Shown here in pieces: positions 1 to 8,089 of a stretch of 14,955 nucleotides of DNA. The DNA lies in the NCBI GenBank assembly GCA_900549195.1, contig URNK01000022.1, forward strand, positions 1 through 14,955, read 5' to 3'. Under the pieces are notes generated by a model that was not told the DNA's origin, made no database searches, and saw only the letters and a list, made by a program, of their open reading frames with translations. This stretch comes from an uncultured Collinsella sp. (GTDB lineage: Bacteria > Actinomycetota > Coriobacteriia > Coriobacteriales > Coriobacteriaceae). Numbering within the stretch: position 1 is the first letter of the stretch; the number at the start of each line of letters is the position of its first letter. The position numbers were made by a program, and so were the translations under genes.

Positions 1-1254
1 GCCCAGATTGCCGAGCTGCAGGCCAGGCTTGCCGCAGCGGACAAGGCTCAGGAGATGGCGCTTGCCGCTGCCGCGGCAGAGTCGCAGCGTGATCTCGATG
101 CCGCTCGCAGCGAGGCCGAACGTGCACTTGCTGACTACCGCGCGACGGTACAGGAGAAGTTTTCCGCCGCAAAGGCACAATCTGAGCAAGAGGCTGAGGG
201 TCTGCGTGCCCAGCTGCGCGAGCAGGAGCTGATGGCAAAAATGAACCTGTCGGAGGCAGTCGCCGCGGCGGAGCGAGAGCGCGACGAGGCACGTGCGAAA
301 CTGACGAGTGAGCTGGCAGTGCGCGATTCGCGCGAGGAACAGGCAAAGGCGGCACATGAGCTCGAGCTTGCTCAAGCCAAGCGTGCGAGCGATGAGCTGA
401 TCCGCTACAAGGATGAAGAGATTGAGCGCCTTAAGGACATGAAGGTCCGCCTGTCCACCAAGATGGTGGGCGAGTCGCTCGAGCAGCACTGCGAGACCGA
501 GTTTAACCGTCTGCGCATGACGGCGTTTCCTAACGCGTACTTCGAGAAAGATAACGATGCGTCCGAGGGTACCAAGGGTGACTTTATCTTCCGCGAGTGC
601 GACGCGAGCGGCAACGAGATCATCTCGATCATGTTCGAGATGAAAAACGAGAACGACGAGACCGCGACCAAGCACAAGAACGAGGACTTCTTTAAGAAGC
701 TCGACCACGATCGCCGCCAGAAGGGCTGTGAGTATGCAGTGCTCTGCACCCTGCTGGAGCCCGAGAGCGAGCTCTATAACGCGGGTATTGTCGACGTGAG
801 TTACCGCTATGAGAAGATGTACGTGATCCGCCCGCAATTCTTCATTCCCATGATCACGCTGCTGCGCAACGCCGCCATGGGTTCGCTGCGCTATAAGCAG
901 GAGCTGGCGGAGTACAAACAGCAGAATATCGACGTTACGAACTTCGAAGCCAAGATGGAGAAGTTCAAGGACGGCTTCTCGCGCAACTACAACCTGGCGA
1001 GTAAGCAGTTCGAGTCGGCGATTAAGGAGATCGATGCCGCCATTAAGCAGCTCGAGAAGACCAAGGACGACCTGCGTCGCAGTACCGAGAATCTGCGTCT
1101 GGCCCACAACAAAGCCGATGAACTCACCATTCGAAAGCTCACGTGGGGCAACAAGACCATGAAGGCTGCCTTTGACGAGGCACGTGAGGCTGCGCCGGAG
1201 ACAGGTGATGAACCAGCCGAGGCGGATTCGTATGAGGTCGAGGATGCCGAGTAA
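1..1254 (+). CDS. DUF2130 domain protein, 5'-truncated by the window edge
   Basis: The frame is open from base 1 to the TAA at 1252-1254, giving 417 visible residues; the true start lies upstream. The first ~150 residues are an Ala/Glu/Arg-rich heptad-like coiled coil (repeated AEAER and REEQAK-type segments). A compact domain follows with the features of DUF2130 (PF09903): RLSTKMVGESLEQHCE, FNRLRMTAFPNAYFEKDND, then GDFIF, IMFEMKNENDET and FFKKLDHDRRQKGCEYAVLC. A second coiled coil (about residues 300-390) and an acidic tail end the protein. The conserved D-F and E-M-K pattern recalls nuclease-like folds, but I infer no activity. Function in the family is unknown to me; phage-tail-fibre or nuclease links are only suggestions. 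It converges on the downstream helicase and shares a bidirectional terminator with it. Family call is firm, function is not. Confidence 0.88.
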   Translation, partial: AQIAELQARLAAADKAQEMALAAAAAESQRDLDAARSEAERALADYRATVQEKFSAAKAQSEQEAEGLRAQLREQELMAKMNLSEAVAAAERERDEARAKLTSELAVRDSREEQAKAAHELELAQAKRASDELIRYKDEEIERLKDMKVRLSTKMVGESLEQHCETEFNRLRMTAFPNAYFEKDNDASEGTKGDFIFRECDASGNEIISIMFEMKNENDETATKHKNEDFFKKLDHDRRQKGCEYAVLCTLLEPESELYNAGIVDVSYRYEKMYVIRPQFFIPMITLLRNAAMGSLRYKQELAEYKQQNIDVTNFEAKMEKFKDGFSRNYNLASKQFESAIKEIDAAIKQLEKTKDDLRRSTENLRLAHNKADELTIRKLTWGNKTMKAAFDEAREAAPETGDEPAEADSYEVEDAE

Positions 1255-1274
1255 GACATAGCGTATAGTGCAAA

Positions 1275-1310
1275 AGCGGGGCCGCTGGCGATATTGCCAA
1301 CGGCCCCGCT
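1275..1310. terminator. Bidirectional rho-independent terminator between convergent genes
   Basis: A perfect 10-bp GC-rich stem, AGCGGGGCCG (1275-1284) with CGGCCCCGCT (1301-1310), is extended inside by TGGC/GCCA. On the + strand it is followed by a T-rich stretch (TCGTTTCGTT); on the - strand the stem is followed by TTTTG. It sits 20 bases after the DUF2130 stop and 24 bases from the helicase stop, so it can serve both. Confidence 0.85.
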
Positions 1311-1333
1311 TCGTTTCGTTCCAGTATGTTCGG

Positions 1334-4015
1334 CTAGTCCTCGAGCAGATCCTCGATAAAGCCGACGCGGTAGTTTTTGAAGATGACCTCGCCGCCATCC
1401 TGCGTGGCATTCAGGTCGACATCGCCCATGATGCCAAAGTCGTGGTCGCCATCCTCGTCGGCAAAAATCTGGTGCACGTGCCACACGTGATCGGTCTTCT
1501 CGTCGCTCTCATCGATGGAAAACATCGCGGCGCTGCGGGCATCTCCGTCGGTGAGGATTTCCTCGTGCTGCTCGTGGTAAGCGTCAAGTGCTTTTTGCCA
1601 GCGGATCTCGCTCATGCCCCAGTCGTCGTCGAGCTCGCCCAGGTCGCGAACGTGCTCGCGAGCGGCAAGGGTCACGCGGCGGAAGAGCGCATTGCGCACC
1701 AACAGCGTGCAGCCGCGGCGGTCCGCCACGACCTCGTCGATGCCCTGCGGCGGCGCGGCGTCGAGGGCTGCCGGGTTGCCGGCGTTTTCCCACTCGTCCA
1801 CCAGGCTCGAGTCCACCGAGCGCACCACAAATCCCAGCCACGAGATAATGTCGCGCAGGCGCTCGTCGCGCTTCTCAATGGGTACGGTGCGGTCGAGCGA
1901 ACGGTAAGCCTCTGCCAGGTAACGCAGTAAAATGCCCTCGGAGCGGGCGATGCCGAGCTTTTGAATGTAGCCCTTAAAATCGCTCGCGCTCTCCAGCATA
2001 TCGCGCAGGACGCTCTTGGGAGAGAGCTGGTAGTCGTTTGCCCACGGTACTTCCTGGCAGTACTTGTCAAAAGCGGCATCGAGCAAATCCTCGAGCGGCT
2101 TTTCGTACGTGACGTCCTGAATGCGCTCCAAGCGCTCCTCATACTCGATGCCGTCGGCCTTCATCTCGGCCATAGCGCGATCGCGTGCGGCTCGCTCCTG
2201 TGCGCGCAGCACCTGTTTGGGATCCTCGAGCGTTGCCTCGACCATTGAGATCAGGTCCATGGTATAGGTCTCGCTCTCGGGATCGAGCAGCTCCAGCGCA
2301 GCAAGCAAGAACGGCGAGAGCGGCTGATCGAGTGCGAAGTCCTCGGGCAGATCGACCGTCAGCGCATAGTCGATGTCTGGTGCGGCATCAGTCGGGGCGT
2401 CGGGCGCGGGCGGCACCTCGGTGCGAACGACGACGCCGGAATCGATGAGCGTGGCGAAGATCTCGTCGGCGCGAACCTCGAGCTTAGCCTTTTCCTCGGG
2501 AGTCTGCAGGCTCGTCTCGATGAGGTCGTGTACGCGGGCTCGGGCATCGCCGCCCTGCTCGACCACGCTGATCACAATGGAGTGCGTGATGCGCAGGCGC
2601 GGCTTGAGCGTCTCGGGTTGCGTCTCGATCAGACGCTCGAAGGTCTGCTTGTTCCAGGTGACAAAGCCCTCGGGGGCCTTTTTCTTTTTAATCTTACGGA
2701 GTTTTTTGGGGTCGTCGCCCGCCTTGGCCATAAGCTTGGCATTCTCGATCTCGTGCTCGGGTGCCTCGGCAATCACCATGCCCTCGGTATCGAAGCCCGA
2801 GCGGCCGGCGCGACCGGCAATCTGATGGAACTCGCGGGCGCGCAGGCGACGCATCTTGTAGCCGTCGAACTTGGTGAGCGCGGTGAGCACCACGGTGTGG
2901 ATGGGTACGTTGATGCCGACGCCGAGTGTGTCGGTACCGCAGATGACGGGCAGCAGACCCTGCTGCGCCAAGCGCTCGACCAGCAGGCGATAGCGCGGCA
3001 ACATGCCAGCATGGTGCACGCCGACGCCGCATCCAAGCAGGCGCTTGAGAATCTTGCCAAAGGCCGTCGAGAAGCTCGTGCCTTTGGCAGCTTCCTTAAT
3101 AGCTTCGCGCTGCTCCTTGCTGGCAATGCCAAAGTTGGCGAGGGATTGTGCCGTCGCAAGGGCGGCATCCTGGCTAAAGTGCACGATATAGAGCGGGGCC
3201 TCGCCGCGGCGCATGGCGAGCTCGACGGTGCCCTCGAGGGAGGTCGTCACATAGTCGTAGCTCAGCGGAACAGGACGCGGGGCGTCGACAACCAAGTCGC
3301 AAGCAGCGCCGGTGTGCTCCTCGAGTGAAGCGGCGATGGCAGTGACATCGCCGAGCGTGGCGCTCATGAGCATAAACTGCGTGTGGGGCAGGGTGAGCAG
3401 CGGCACCTGCCAGGCCCAACCGCGATCGGGGTCGGCAAAGTAGTGGAACTCGTCCATGGCGACGCAGCCAACATCGGCATCTTCGCCCTCGCGCAGTGCG
3501 TCGTTGGCAAGGATCTCTGCCGTGCAGCAGATGACGGGCGCCTTGGTGTTGATATGCGTGTCGCCGGTGATCATACCGACGTTATCGCGGCCGAGCACCT
3601 GCACCAGGTCGAAGAACTTCTCGCTGACCAAAGCCTTGATAGGGGCCGTGTAATAGCAACGCTTGCCCTGCGCCATGCCCATAAAGAGCATGCCCAGCGC
3701 GACGAGCGATTTACCCGATCCGGTCGGTGTTCCCAAAATGACGTGATCGCCGGCAGCCAGGTCCATGAGGGCCTCTTCTTGGTGATCCCACAGTTCAATG
3801 CCGCGATTGCTCGTCCATTCAAAGAAGCGCTCGAAGGCTTGATCGGGCGTGAGCCATGGTTCGGGCTCGCTGCCGTCCTCGGGCTCCCACCAGGTGGGGG
3901 AGAGCGCGCCGAGCGAGCCAAACTCGGCTTCGGTTCCCGTGCCGCCCGAGAATGAGCTGGCGGCGCCGGCGCCGGAGACGGTGCTGGCGGCGGTATCTGT
4001 CGTGGTCTGTGCCAT
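1334..4015 (-). CDS. Ski2/Mtr4-like DEAD/DEAH-box helicase with DUF3516 C-terminus
   Basis: This is an 893-residue superfamily 2 helicase, probably an ATP-driven cytoplasmic RNA or nucleic-acid remodeller. Motifs in order, numbered from the chosen start: Q-like region WDHQEEAL (~76-83), Walker A TPTGSGKS (96-103), motif Ia APIKAL, DEFH box (188-191), SAT (218-220), VGVHHAGMLPRYR (331-343), GTDTLGVGINVP, and motif VI QIAGRAGRSG (398-407). The HHAG and GINVP forms are typical of Ski2/Mtr4 relatives. The long C-terminal part fits the actinobacterial DUF3516 family. The frame is open back to an ATG at 4186, but I start at the ATG at 4015 (MAQTTTDTAAS): upstream codons read through a repeat and look non-coding, and a weak AGAGAAAG site precedes 4015. 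The first 60 residues are low-complexity and Ala/Ser/Gly-rich. Family confident; biological substrate unknown. Confidence 0.9.
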   Translation of the reverse strand: MAQTTTDTAASTVSGAGAASSFSGGTGTEAEFGSLGALSPTWWEPEDGSEPEPWLTPDQAFERFFEWTSNRGIELWDHQEEALMDLAAGDHVILGTPTGSGKSLVALGMLFMGMAQGKRCYYTAPIKALVSEKFFDLVQVLGRDNVGMITGDTHINTKAPVICCTAEILANDALREGEDADVGCVAMDEFHYFADPDRGWAWQVPLLTLPHTQFMLMSATLGDVTAIAASLEEHTGAACDLVVDAPRPVPLSYDYVTTSLEGTVELAMRRGEAPLYIVHFSQDAALATAQSLANFGIASKEQREAIKEAAKGTSFSTAFGKILKRLLGCGVGVHHAGMLPRYRLLVERLAQQGLLPVICGTDTLGVGINVPIHTVVLTALTKFDGYKMRRLRAREFHQIAGRAGRSGFDTEGMVIAEAPEHEIENAKLMAKAGDDPKKLRKIKKKKAPEGFVTWNKQTFERLIETQPETLKPRLRITHSIVISVVEQGGDARARVHDLIETSLQTPEEKAKLEVRADEIFATLIDSGVVVRTEVPPAPDAPTDAAPDIDYALTVDLPEDFALDQPLSPFLLAALELLDPESETYTMDLISMVEATLEDPKQVLRAQERAARDRAMAEMKADGIEYEERLERIQDVTYEKPLEDLLDAAFDKYCQEVPWANDYQLSPKSVLRDMLESASDFKGYIQKLGIARSEGILLRYLAEAYRSLDRTVPIEKRDERLRDIISWLGFVVRSVDSSLVDEWENAGNPAALDAAPPQGIDEVVADRRGCTLLVRNALFRRVTLAAREHVRDLGELDDDWGMSEIRWQKALDAYHEQHEEILTDGDARSAAMFSIDESDEKTDHVWHVHQIFADEDGDHDFGIMGDVDLNATQDGGEVIFKNYRVGFIEDLLED

Positions 4016-4048
4016 GTGTTTGCTTTCTCTCGCGATTGTCCGCCAACT

Positions 4049-4054
4049 ATTATG
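4049..4054 (-). promoter_or_regulatory. Candidate -10 box of the DUF3516 helicase gene
   Basis: On the - strand this reads CATAAT, five of six matches to TATAAT, about 34 bases upstream of the chosen ATG at 4015. No good -35 box is seen at 16-18 bases, so this rests on one hexamer in a GC-rich region. Confidence 0.3.
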
Positions 4055-4136
4055 GCGTAGCGGCGGCGTGGGGCGCCAGCGCGCGAGAAAATGCAGGAAA
4101 TGGGCGTTCTGCCCAGCCGTTTGGTGCAGTTGCCAG

Positions 4137-4259
4137 CTAAGTGAGTAGACTTTTTGCAATATCGCGAGCACATGGCTTTTGCGCAAGGGATCTACCTGCG
4201 GTTTTAGTTTTCGTTATGCGGGTTGTGCTTGGCTATTGCAAAAAAGTCTACTCACTTAG
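4137..4259. repeat. 123-bp element with 25/26-bp terminal inverted repeats (MITE-like)
   Basis: The left arm 4137-4161 begins CTAAGTGAGTAGAC, then five T, then GCAATA. The right arm 4234-4259 is its reverse complement with six A instead of five, a single-base difference. Weaker complementarity continues inside: AGCACA (4167-4172) against TGTGCT (4224-4229). The 72-base centre carries the palindrome TTGCGCAA (4179-4186) and no ORF. No target-site duplication is evident. It sits between trmB and the helicase promoter region. Its RNA would fold into a long hairpin but lacks a U-tail, so it is not a standard terminator. A miniature transposable element or dispersed palindromic repeat is the likeliest reading. 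Confidence 0.7.
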
Positions 4260-4282
4260 GTTTGAGGGTCGTTCGCTGGCGC

Positions 4283-5164
4283 CTATTTGCGCTTGTTTGC
4301 TGACGCCGCGACCATCAGGAGCCCTTGGGACTCTTGCGGCAGGCGTTTTTTGCCTTTGCGGGCGCGGTTTTTAAAGTTCTCGACGGCTTCTTCCATGCCC
4401 AGAGGTACATAGGTGAGCTCATCGAGGTTATCGGGCAGGTAGCAGGCAAGGCTTTGCTCCTGCGCGCGGCCCGTCGCGAGCTGTTCATCGCTGGGTTGCG
4501 CGCCGGGTGTGGCGCAAATGCCATAGACAGCGGCACCCATCTCGCGCGTGCGGCACTCGTACTCGGTTTCGGGATGCTCGGGATGGTCGCGGCGAACGTC
4601 ATCACTTACCCAAAGTGTGTCGTAGCCTGCCGCGGCAAACTGCCCCAGGGCGTAGTCGCGCAATGGCTTGCTGTCGGTTCGCAGCGTGACGGTGGCGCCG
4701 GCTGAAAAGAGCGGACGGTAGAGCATCAGATGGTCGACATGGACGAGTCGTTTTTTGGCGTACTTGGCCTTGGGCTGCGGCGTGGGAAAGTTAATGGTGA
4801 TGGCATCGAGCTCGCCTGTGGCAAACAACTGTGGCAGCGATGTGGCGCCTCGGGGCAGGACGAGCGCGTTGGACAGCTCCTGCTCGCAGATTTTCTGCGC
4901 GGCATAGGCAATGCAGATGGGCTCCTGGTCCATACCGATAAAGAGGGTGTTTGGCTCGTGGGCCGCGCGCTCTACAAGGTACGTTCCCTTGCCACAGCCA
5001 AGATCCAGGTGAAGGTGTTCGAAGGGCTTGCTGCCAGCTGGCGCGCAAGCCTCGCGCCAATCTCCGGCATAAGCCTCGGGGTTCGTCTCAATCGCATCGG
5101 CGTAGCGCTCCAGGCGCTCCTCGAGCACAAAGTTCTTAGGCGTGCGAACGTGGACGGCTCCCAT
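4283..5164 (-). CDS. trmB: tRNA (guanine-N7-)-methyltransferase, divergent TrmB
   Basis: TrmB uses S-adenosylmethionine to make m7G, usually at position 46 of the tRNA variable loop. The 293-residue protein shows the SAM-binding motif LHLDLGCGKGTYL (~51-63), an acidic post-II segment FIGMDQEPICIAYAAQK typical of TrmB, the segment INFPTPQPKAKYAKKRL where the family usually has a DPWPKKRHxKRR-like motif, and TEYECRTREMG matching the conserved TEYE/TNFE-x-R motif near the C-terminus. It is longer than the usual 210-240 residues, with a basic tail ending RARKGKKRLP...NKRK. The ATG has AAGGAG four bases upstream (5169-5174). Changes in the DPWP and KRH positions are odd. The fold and family are clear; full catalytic competence is not proven. 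It lies on the same strand as the methyltransferase upstream, 119 bases apart. Confidence 0.85.
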   Translation of the reverse strand: MGAVHVRTPKNFVLEERLERYADAIETNPEAYAGDWREACAPAGSKPFEHLHLDLGCGKGTYLVERAAHEPNTLFIGMDQEPICIAYAAQKICEQELSNALVLPRGATSLPQLFATGELDAITINFPTPQPKAKYAKKRLVHVDHLMLYRPLFSAGATVTLRTDSKPLRDYALGQFAAAGYDTLWVSDDVRRDHPEHPETEYECRTREMGAAVYGICATPGAQPSDEQLATGRAQEQSLACYLPDNLDELTYVPLGMEEAVENFKNRARKGKKRLPQESQGLLMVAASANKRK

Positions 5165-5220
5165 GAGACTCCTTGGTCATAAGTGTGGAACGCATGGTTG
5201 CACGTTCCGTCAATGGGTTG

Positions 5221-5245
5221 AAAAAAGGGTGGGCATAGTTTGCCC
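5221..5245 (-). terminator. Weak candidate terminator after the Trm9-like gene
   Basis: On the - strand GGGCA-AACTA-TGCCC forms a 5-bp stem (5231-5245), followed after ACCC by six T (5226-5221). The stem is short and the T-tract is offset, so termination may be partial and trmB may still be read from upstream. Confidence 0.35.
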
Positions 5246-5283
5246 GAAAGATGCGATGCGGCTCGACGGCAAGTCGTCGGTGC

Positions 5284-6156
5284 CTACAGACGCTTGAGAA
5301 TCACATAGCGGTTGAGCTCGCCGCTGCGACCGTCGGCATGGAAGCGCTCAAGCTCGCGCACGGGGACCTCGCCGCTCTTGTAGAACGTGCGGACGCCGCG
5401 CACCAGGTCGGTGATCTGCTGATCGTCAAAGTGATGGCAATAACGGTAGGCGTGGCGGTCGTTTTGCCAGCCGATGAGGTGGTCGCCGGCTTCAAACTGT
5501 GCTGAATCGTAACCCTCAAACGGCGGGGTGAGCTCGGCGCGGGCCTCGGCTCGAACGGCCTTGCGCGCCATGCGCTCGTCGTTCATGAACTCCCAAAAGC
5601 TGATGGCGATGATGCCGCCTGGGCGCGTCTGCCGCACCAGGGCGTCGAGCACGCGTACGCGGTACTCGCATGACGGTACGTGGTGCATAAAGCCAAAGCA
5701 GACCGAGATGTCGGCGAGTGGGGCGTCGAAAAGCACGTCGGGCGTCTCGGCGGGGTTGAGCTTCATGAGAGCGTCGAGCACATCGAGTTCCTGGAAGTGC
5801 AGGTTGGGAATGCGCAGGGCGTGACCACGTGCATCGATGGCCAGGTCTTGGCACGAGTCGACACCATAGAACTCAAACGGGCAGCTGGCATCCGCCGAGG
5901 GGTTTGCGCCGTCGACGCCCTTGGCGGCAAGTGCGCCGCCGGCGGCAAAGTTCTCGAATCGCATATTGCCGCAGGCGAGATCGAAGACGCGGACGGGATG
6001 CTCGATCGTGGCGACGTCGAGCTGTTCGAGCGCGATGTCCATGGTGCGCACCCAGCCGGGCCATGGGGCCTGACGCGTATCGGAAAAGGAGGCGGAGTGC
6101 TCGCGATAGAACGTGTTGTTGAGCTGGATGAGCGATGAGGCGAAATCGCGGTTCAC
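5284..6156 (-). CDS. Class I SAM methyltransferase resembling Trm9/ALKBH8 (tRNA cm5U34 methyltransferase)
   Basis: This is a 290-residue Rossmann-fold methyltransferase. The N-terminal FYREHSASFSDTRQAPWPGW (16-35) closely resembles the YDxIAxxFSxTRxxPWP signature of Trm9/ALKBH8. It is followed by motif I VFDLACGNMRF (57-67), motif II FYGVDSC, the segment CFGFMHHVPSCEYRVRVLDA (~153-172, compare the IHHxxTxERR motif), RPGGIIAISFWEF (178-190, compare RPGGxxxIxVWAxEQ) and a late YRYCHHF (compare RYYHLF). In eukaryotes these enzymes methylate the wobble carboxymethyluridine to mcm5U. An ~25-residue Ala/Gly-rich insert lies between motifs I and II. I chose GTG at 6156 because GGGAG stands nine bases upstream; an in-frame ATG at 6204 would add 16 residues. 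Family resemblance is from remembered motifs; substrate is inferred. It could be another small-molecule methyltransferase. Confidence 0.72.
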   Translation of the reverse strand: MNRDFASSLIQLNNTFYREHSASFSDTRQAPWPGWVRTMDIALEQLDVATIEHPVRVFDLACGNMRFENFAAGGALAAKGVDGANPSADASCPFEFYGVDSCQDLAIDARGHALRIPNLHFQELDVLDALMKLNPAETPDVLFDAPLADISVCFGFMHHVPSCEYRVRVLDALVRQTRPGGIIAISFWEFMNDERMARKAVRAEARAELTPPFEGYDSAQFEAGDHLIGWQNDRHAYRYCHHFDDQQITDLVRGVRTFYKSGEVPVRELERFHADGRSGELNRYVILKRL

Positions 6157-6258
6157 GGCGCGGGACTCCCTCCGTTGGCGGTGCGGAATAAACAGTACGA
6201 CCATACTACCGTTAACGCCGCAACGGGGACAACCGGGCTAGGTGCCATTGCTTTGTTT

Positions 6259-6287
6259 GGACACATTTCCGCAGCTCATGTGTGTCC
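6259..6287. promoter_or_regulatory. Dyad in the divergent promoter region, possible operator
   Basis: GGACACA (6259-6265) and TGTGTCC (6281-6287) form a 7-bp inverted repeat with a 15-base spacer. It lies in the 267-base region (6157-6423) between the divergent Trm9-like and XRE genes, some 28 bases before a TAGAAT hexamer (6315-6320) that could be a -10 box for the XRE gene; no matching -35 is seen. The rest of this region shows nothing I can name. Confidence 0.3.
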
Positions 6288-6423
6288 GCAACCGCCGGTT
6301 GTCAAAAATCTCACTAGAATAGGTGGCATGCTTTTGGCGGTGGCGGATAGATTTTTAACTGTGCAAGGCGCCTTAAGAACAAAAACGGTCCGGCGGCACG
6401 GCTGGCATCACATAGGAGGAACC

Positions 6424-7146
6424 ATGAATGTAGAAACTGCGCAGCGGCTCGCCGACCTTCGCCGCAGCAAGGGTTTTAGCCAAGAAGGGCTGGCACGAAA
6501 GCTGGGACTGTCGCGCCAGGCGGTCAGCAAATGGGAGCGCGCGGAGAGCTCGCCCGATACCGAGAATCTGATCTCGCTCGCCAAACTCTATGGCGTGAGC
6601 CTGGACGAGCTGCTCAATCCGAGCGATGAGATCGAGGACGATATCGAGTTTGAGAACGAGGACCGCGCCCGTCAGCGCGAGGCCGAGGCGGCGGAGCGCG
6701 CCCGCACCCATGAGGCGGCGGCACGCGCCACGGAGGCAGCTACGCAGGCAAGTGATGCCGCGGCCAAGGCGGCGCAGGCGGCAAGCTGGAGTGCGCAGGC
6801 CGCCAATGCCGCTACGGCGCAGGCGACGAGTGGCACCGCGGTTGGCTCGACTCCGGTGAAGGGCCCGTTCCAGTCGTTCCCGTATTGGGCCGTGTGCTGG
6901 CTGCTGTTCTTTTTGCTGATGTTCCTGTTTGGTGCCGGCCCCTTTGCCGCGCTGATCTTCTTTACGATCCCCATCTATCACTGGGTGGCGCGTGCGCTCG
7001 ATGGTGATTGGGCGCGCGGGGATATTCAGGTTGGTCCGGCGTCGGTGGCGATCAAGGCCCAGGGGAAGGATGCTTCTGCGGAACCTGATGCTGACGTGGC
7101 TACCACGACCACCGCTGAGCCATGTGCCAAAGAGGGTGACGAATGA
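6424..7146 (+). CDS. XRE-family transcriptional regulator with Ala-rich linker and C-terminal membrane segment
   Basis: The 240-residue protein begins with a canonical HTH_3 (XRE) domain (residues 5-62): RLADLRRSKGFSQEGLARKL, then GLSRQAVSKWERAESSPD and LAKLYGVSLDELL. The form is that of many Gram-positive regulators with the QAVSKWE recognition helix. An acidic stretch and a long Ala/Gln/Arg-rich coiled-coil-like linker (~75-135) follow. Then come one or two hydrophobic helices (~153-190, WAVCWLLFFLLMFLFGAG and FAALIFFTIPIYHWV) and a hydrophilic tail. The start at 6424 is fixed by AGGAGG four bases upstream (6414-6419); the open frame extends to 6175 but that part lacks protein character. 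The stop overlaps the next start (ATGA), implying translational coupling. Likely a membrane-tethered regulator controlling its own operon; the signal sensed is unknown. Confidence 0.88.
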   Translation: MNVETAQRLADLRRSKGFSQEGLARKLGLSRQAVSKWERAESSPDTENLISLAKLYGVSLDELLNPSDEIEDDIEFENEDRARQREAEAAERARTHEAAARATEAATQASDAAAKAAQAASWSAQAANAATAQATSGTAVGSTPVKGPFQSFPYWAVCWLLFFLLMFLFGAGPFAALIFFTIPIYHWVARALDGDWARGDIQVGPASVAIKAQGKDASAEPDADVATTTTAEPCAKEGDE

Positions 7147-8045
7147 TGAAGCTTTCGCATGAATCCAAGGTACGCTTGGGCGTTGGCATCGGAGCGTTCG
7201 TGCTCATCATCGGACTTGTCTTTGGCGTTTCGCGGACATTGATTCATTTTGATGGCCCGTGGGATCTCGACGATGTTGTATCCGGCTTGTCTGGTATGGA
7301 CGATGCGCTTGACGAGGACGATCTTTTGGATAGCGGTAACTATTCCGCTCAGCCTCAGCAACTTTCGAGCGAAACCTTTGATGCCGACGCGTTCACATCG
7401 CTTGACTTGGACGTGACGTCGGGCACGGTCGAGGTCAAACACGTTTCCGGCGGGCCAGTGCGCGTAATTGAAAGCGGTCGCGTGGCAACGGGGACCGTTG
7501 CCTTCGATGCGGCAACCCAGAACCTGGCCGAAATCAAGGGCTCTACGCTCAAGATTCGCCAGTTCGATTGCGATGACGAGCGCGCCATTGACCGCACGGT
7601 TACCGTCGAACTGCCGCGCGAAGTTGCCGATAACATGGTGGGCATTACAGCGAATGTAGGATCGGGTGACCTGACGGTCGCGGGCATTGCGTGTCATGAC
7701 CTCAACCTGACTTTGGACTCTGGAGACGTTGAGTTTACGGGCACCGTGACCGATACCCTGAATGCCGAGGTCGGTTCGGGCGATGTGACGTTCGAGCTTT
7801 ACCCGGCCCCCACGAAGTCGATGGACGTGAGTGTGGGCTCGGGCGATGTGGAGATGACGGTTCCGAACTCGACGGGCTTTAAGGCGAGCCTCACCTTGGG
7901 CAGCGGCGACTTCGAGAGCGATTTCCTTCCGCTTGGCTACGACGGCGAGACCATTTTGAATCTTGAATTCGATAACGGTGACAAGTCTGCCACGTATCGT
8001 TTTGAGGTCGGTTCGGGCGACATGTCGTTTGATTCGGAGTATTGA
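7143..8045 (+). CDS. Membrane-anchored DUF4097 (putative adhesin) beta-repeat protein
   Basis: This 300-residue protein has an N-terminal transmembrane anchor (~11-30, GVGIGAFVLIIGLVFGVSRT) and an acidic linker. The outer domain consists of repeated short beta strands with the turn xSGD/T: VTSGTVEV, VGSGDLTV, LDSGDVEF, VGSGDVTF, VGSGDVEM, LGSGDFES and VGSGDMSF. That periodicity is characteristic of DUF4097/DUF4098, named putative adhesins on fold grounds; a binding partner is not known. The first ATG at 7143 overlaps the XRE stop; a second ATG follows at 7146 and could be the true start. Partnered XRE or sensor genes are common next to DUF4097 genes, which suggests the pair is an envelope-stress or surface-sensing unit, as inference. 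A terminator follows 45 bases after the stop. Confidence 0.82.
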   Translation: MMKLSHESKVRLGVGIGAFVLIIGLVFGVSRTLIHFDGPWDLDDVVSGLSGMDDALDEDDLLDSGNYSAQPQQLSSETFDADAFTSLDLDVTSGTVEVKHVSGGPVRVIESGRVATGTVAFDAATQNLAEIKGSTLKIRQFDCDDERAIDRTVTVELPREVADNMVGITANVGSGDLTVAGIACHDLNLTLDSGDVEFTGTVTDTLNAEVGSGDVTFELYPAPTKSMDVSVGSGDVEMTVPNSTGFKASLTLGSGDFESDFLPLGYDGETILNLEFDNGDKSATYRFEVGSGDMSFDSEY

Positions 8046-8089
8046 GGCAGACGAAAGCCTAGGCGAAGATATAGACGCGCTGTTTGATG

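Noticed and set aside
4016..4186. Longer N-terminus for the DUF3516 helicase from the ATG at 4186
   Set aside because: The added 57 codons run through the inverted-repeat arm and low-quality sequence, and a promoter-like hexamer lies within them.
5187..5208. GGAACG/CGTTCC inverted repeat just upstream of trmB
   Set aside because: Only six base pairs with a 10-base loop and no T-tract; could easily be chance.
6175..6423. Extended N-terminus for the XRE regulator from the ATG at 6175
   Set aside because: The HTH starts directly after the ATG at 6424, which has a perfect AGGAGG; the upstream part covers the divergent promoter region.
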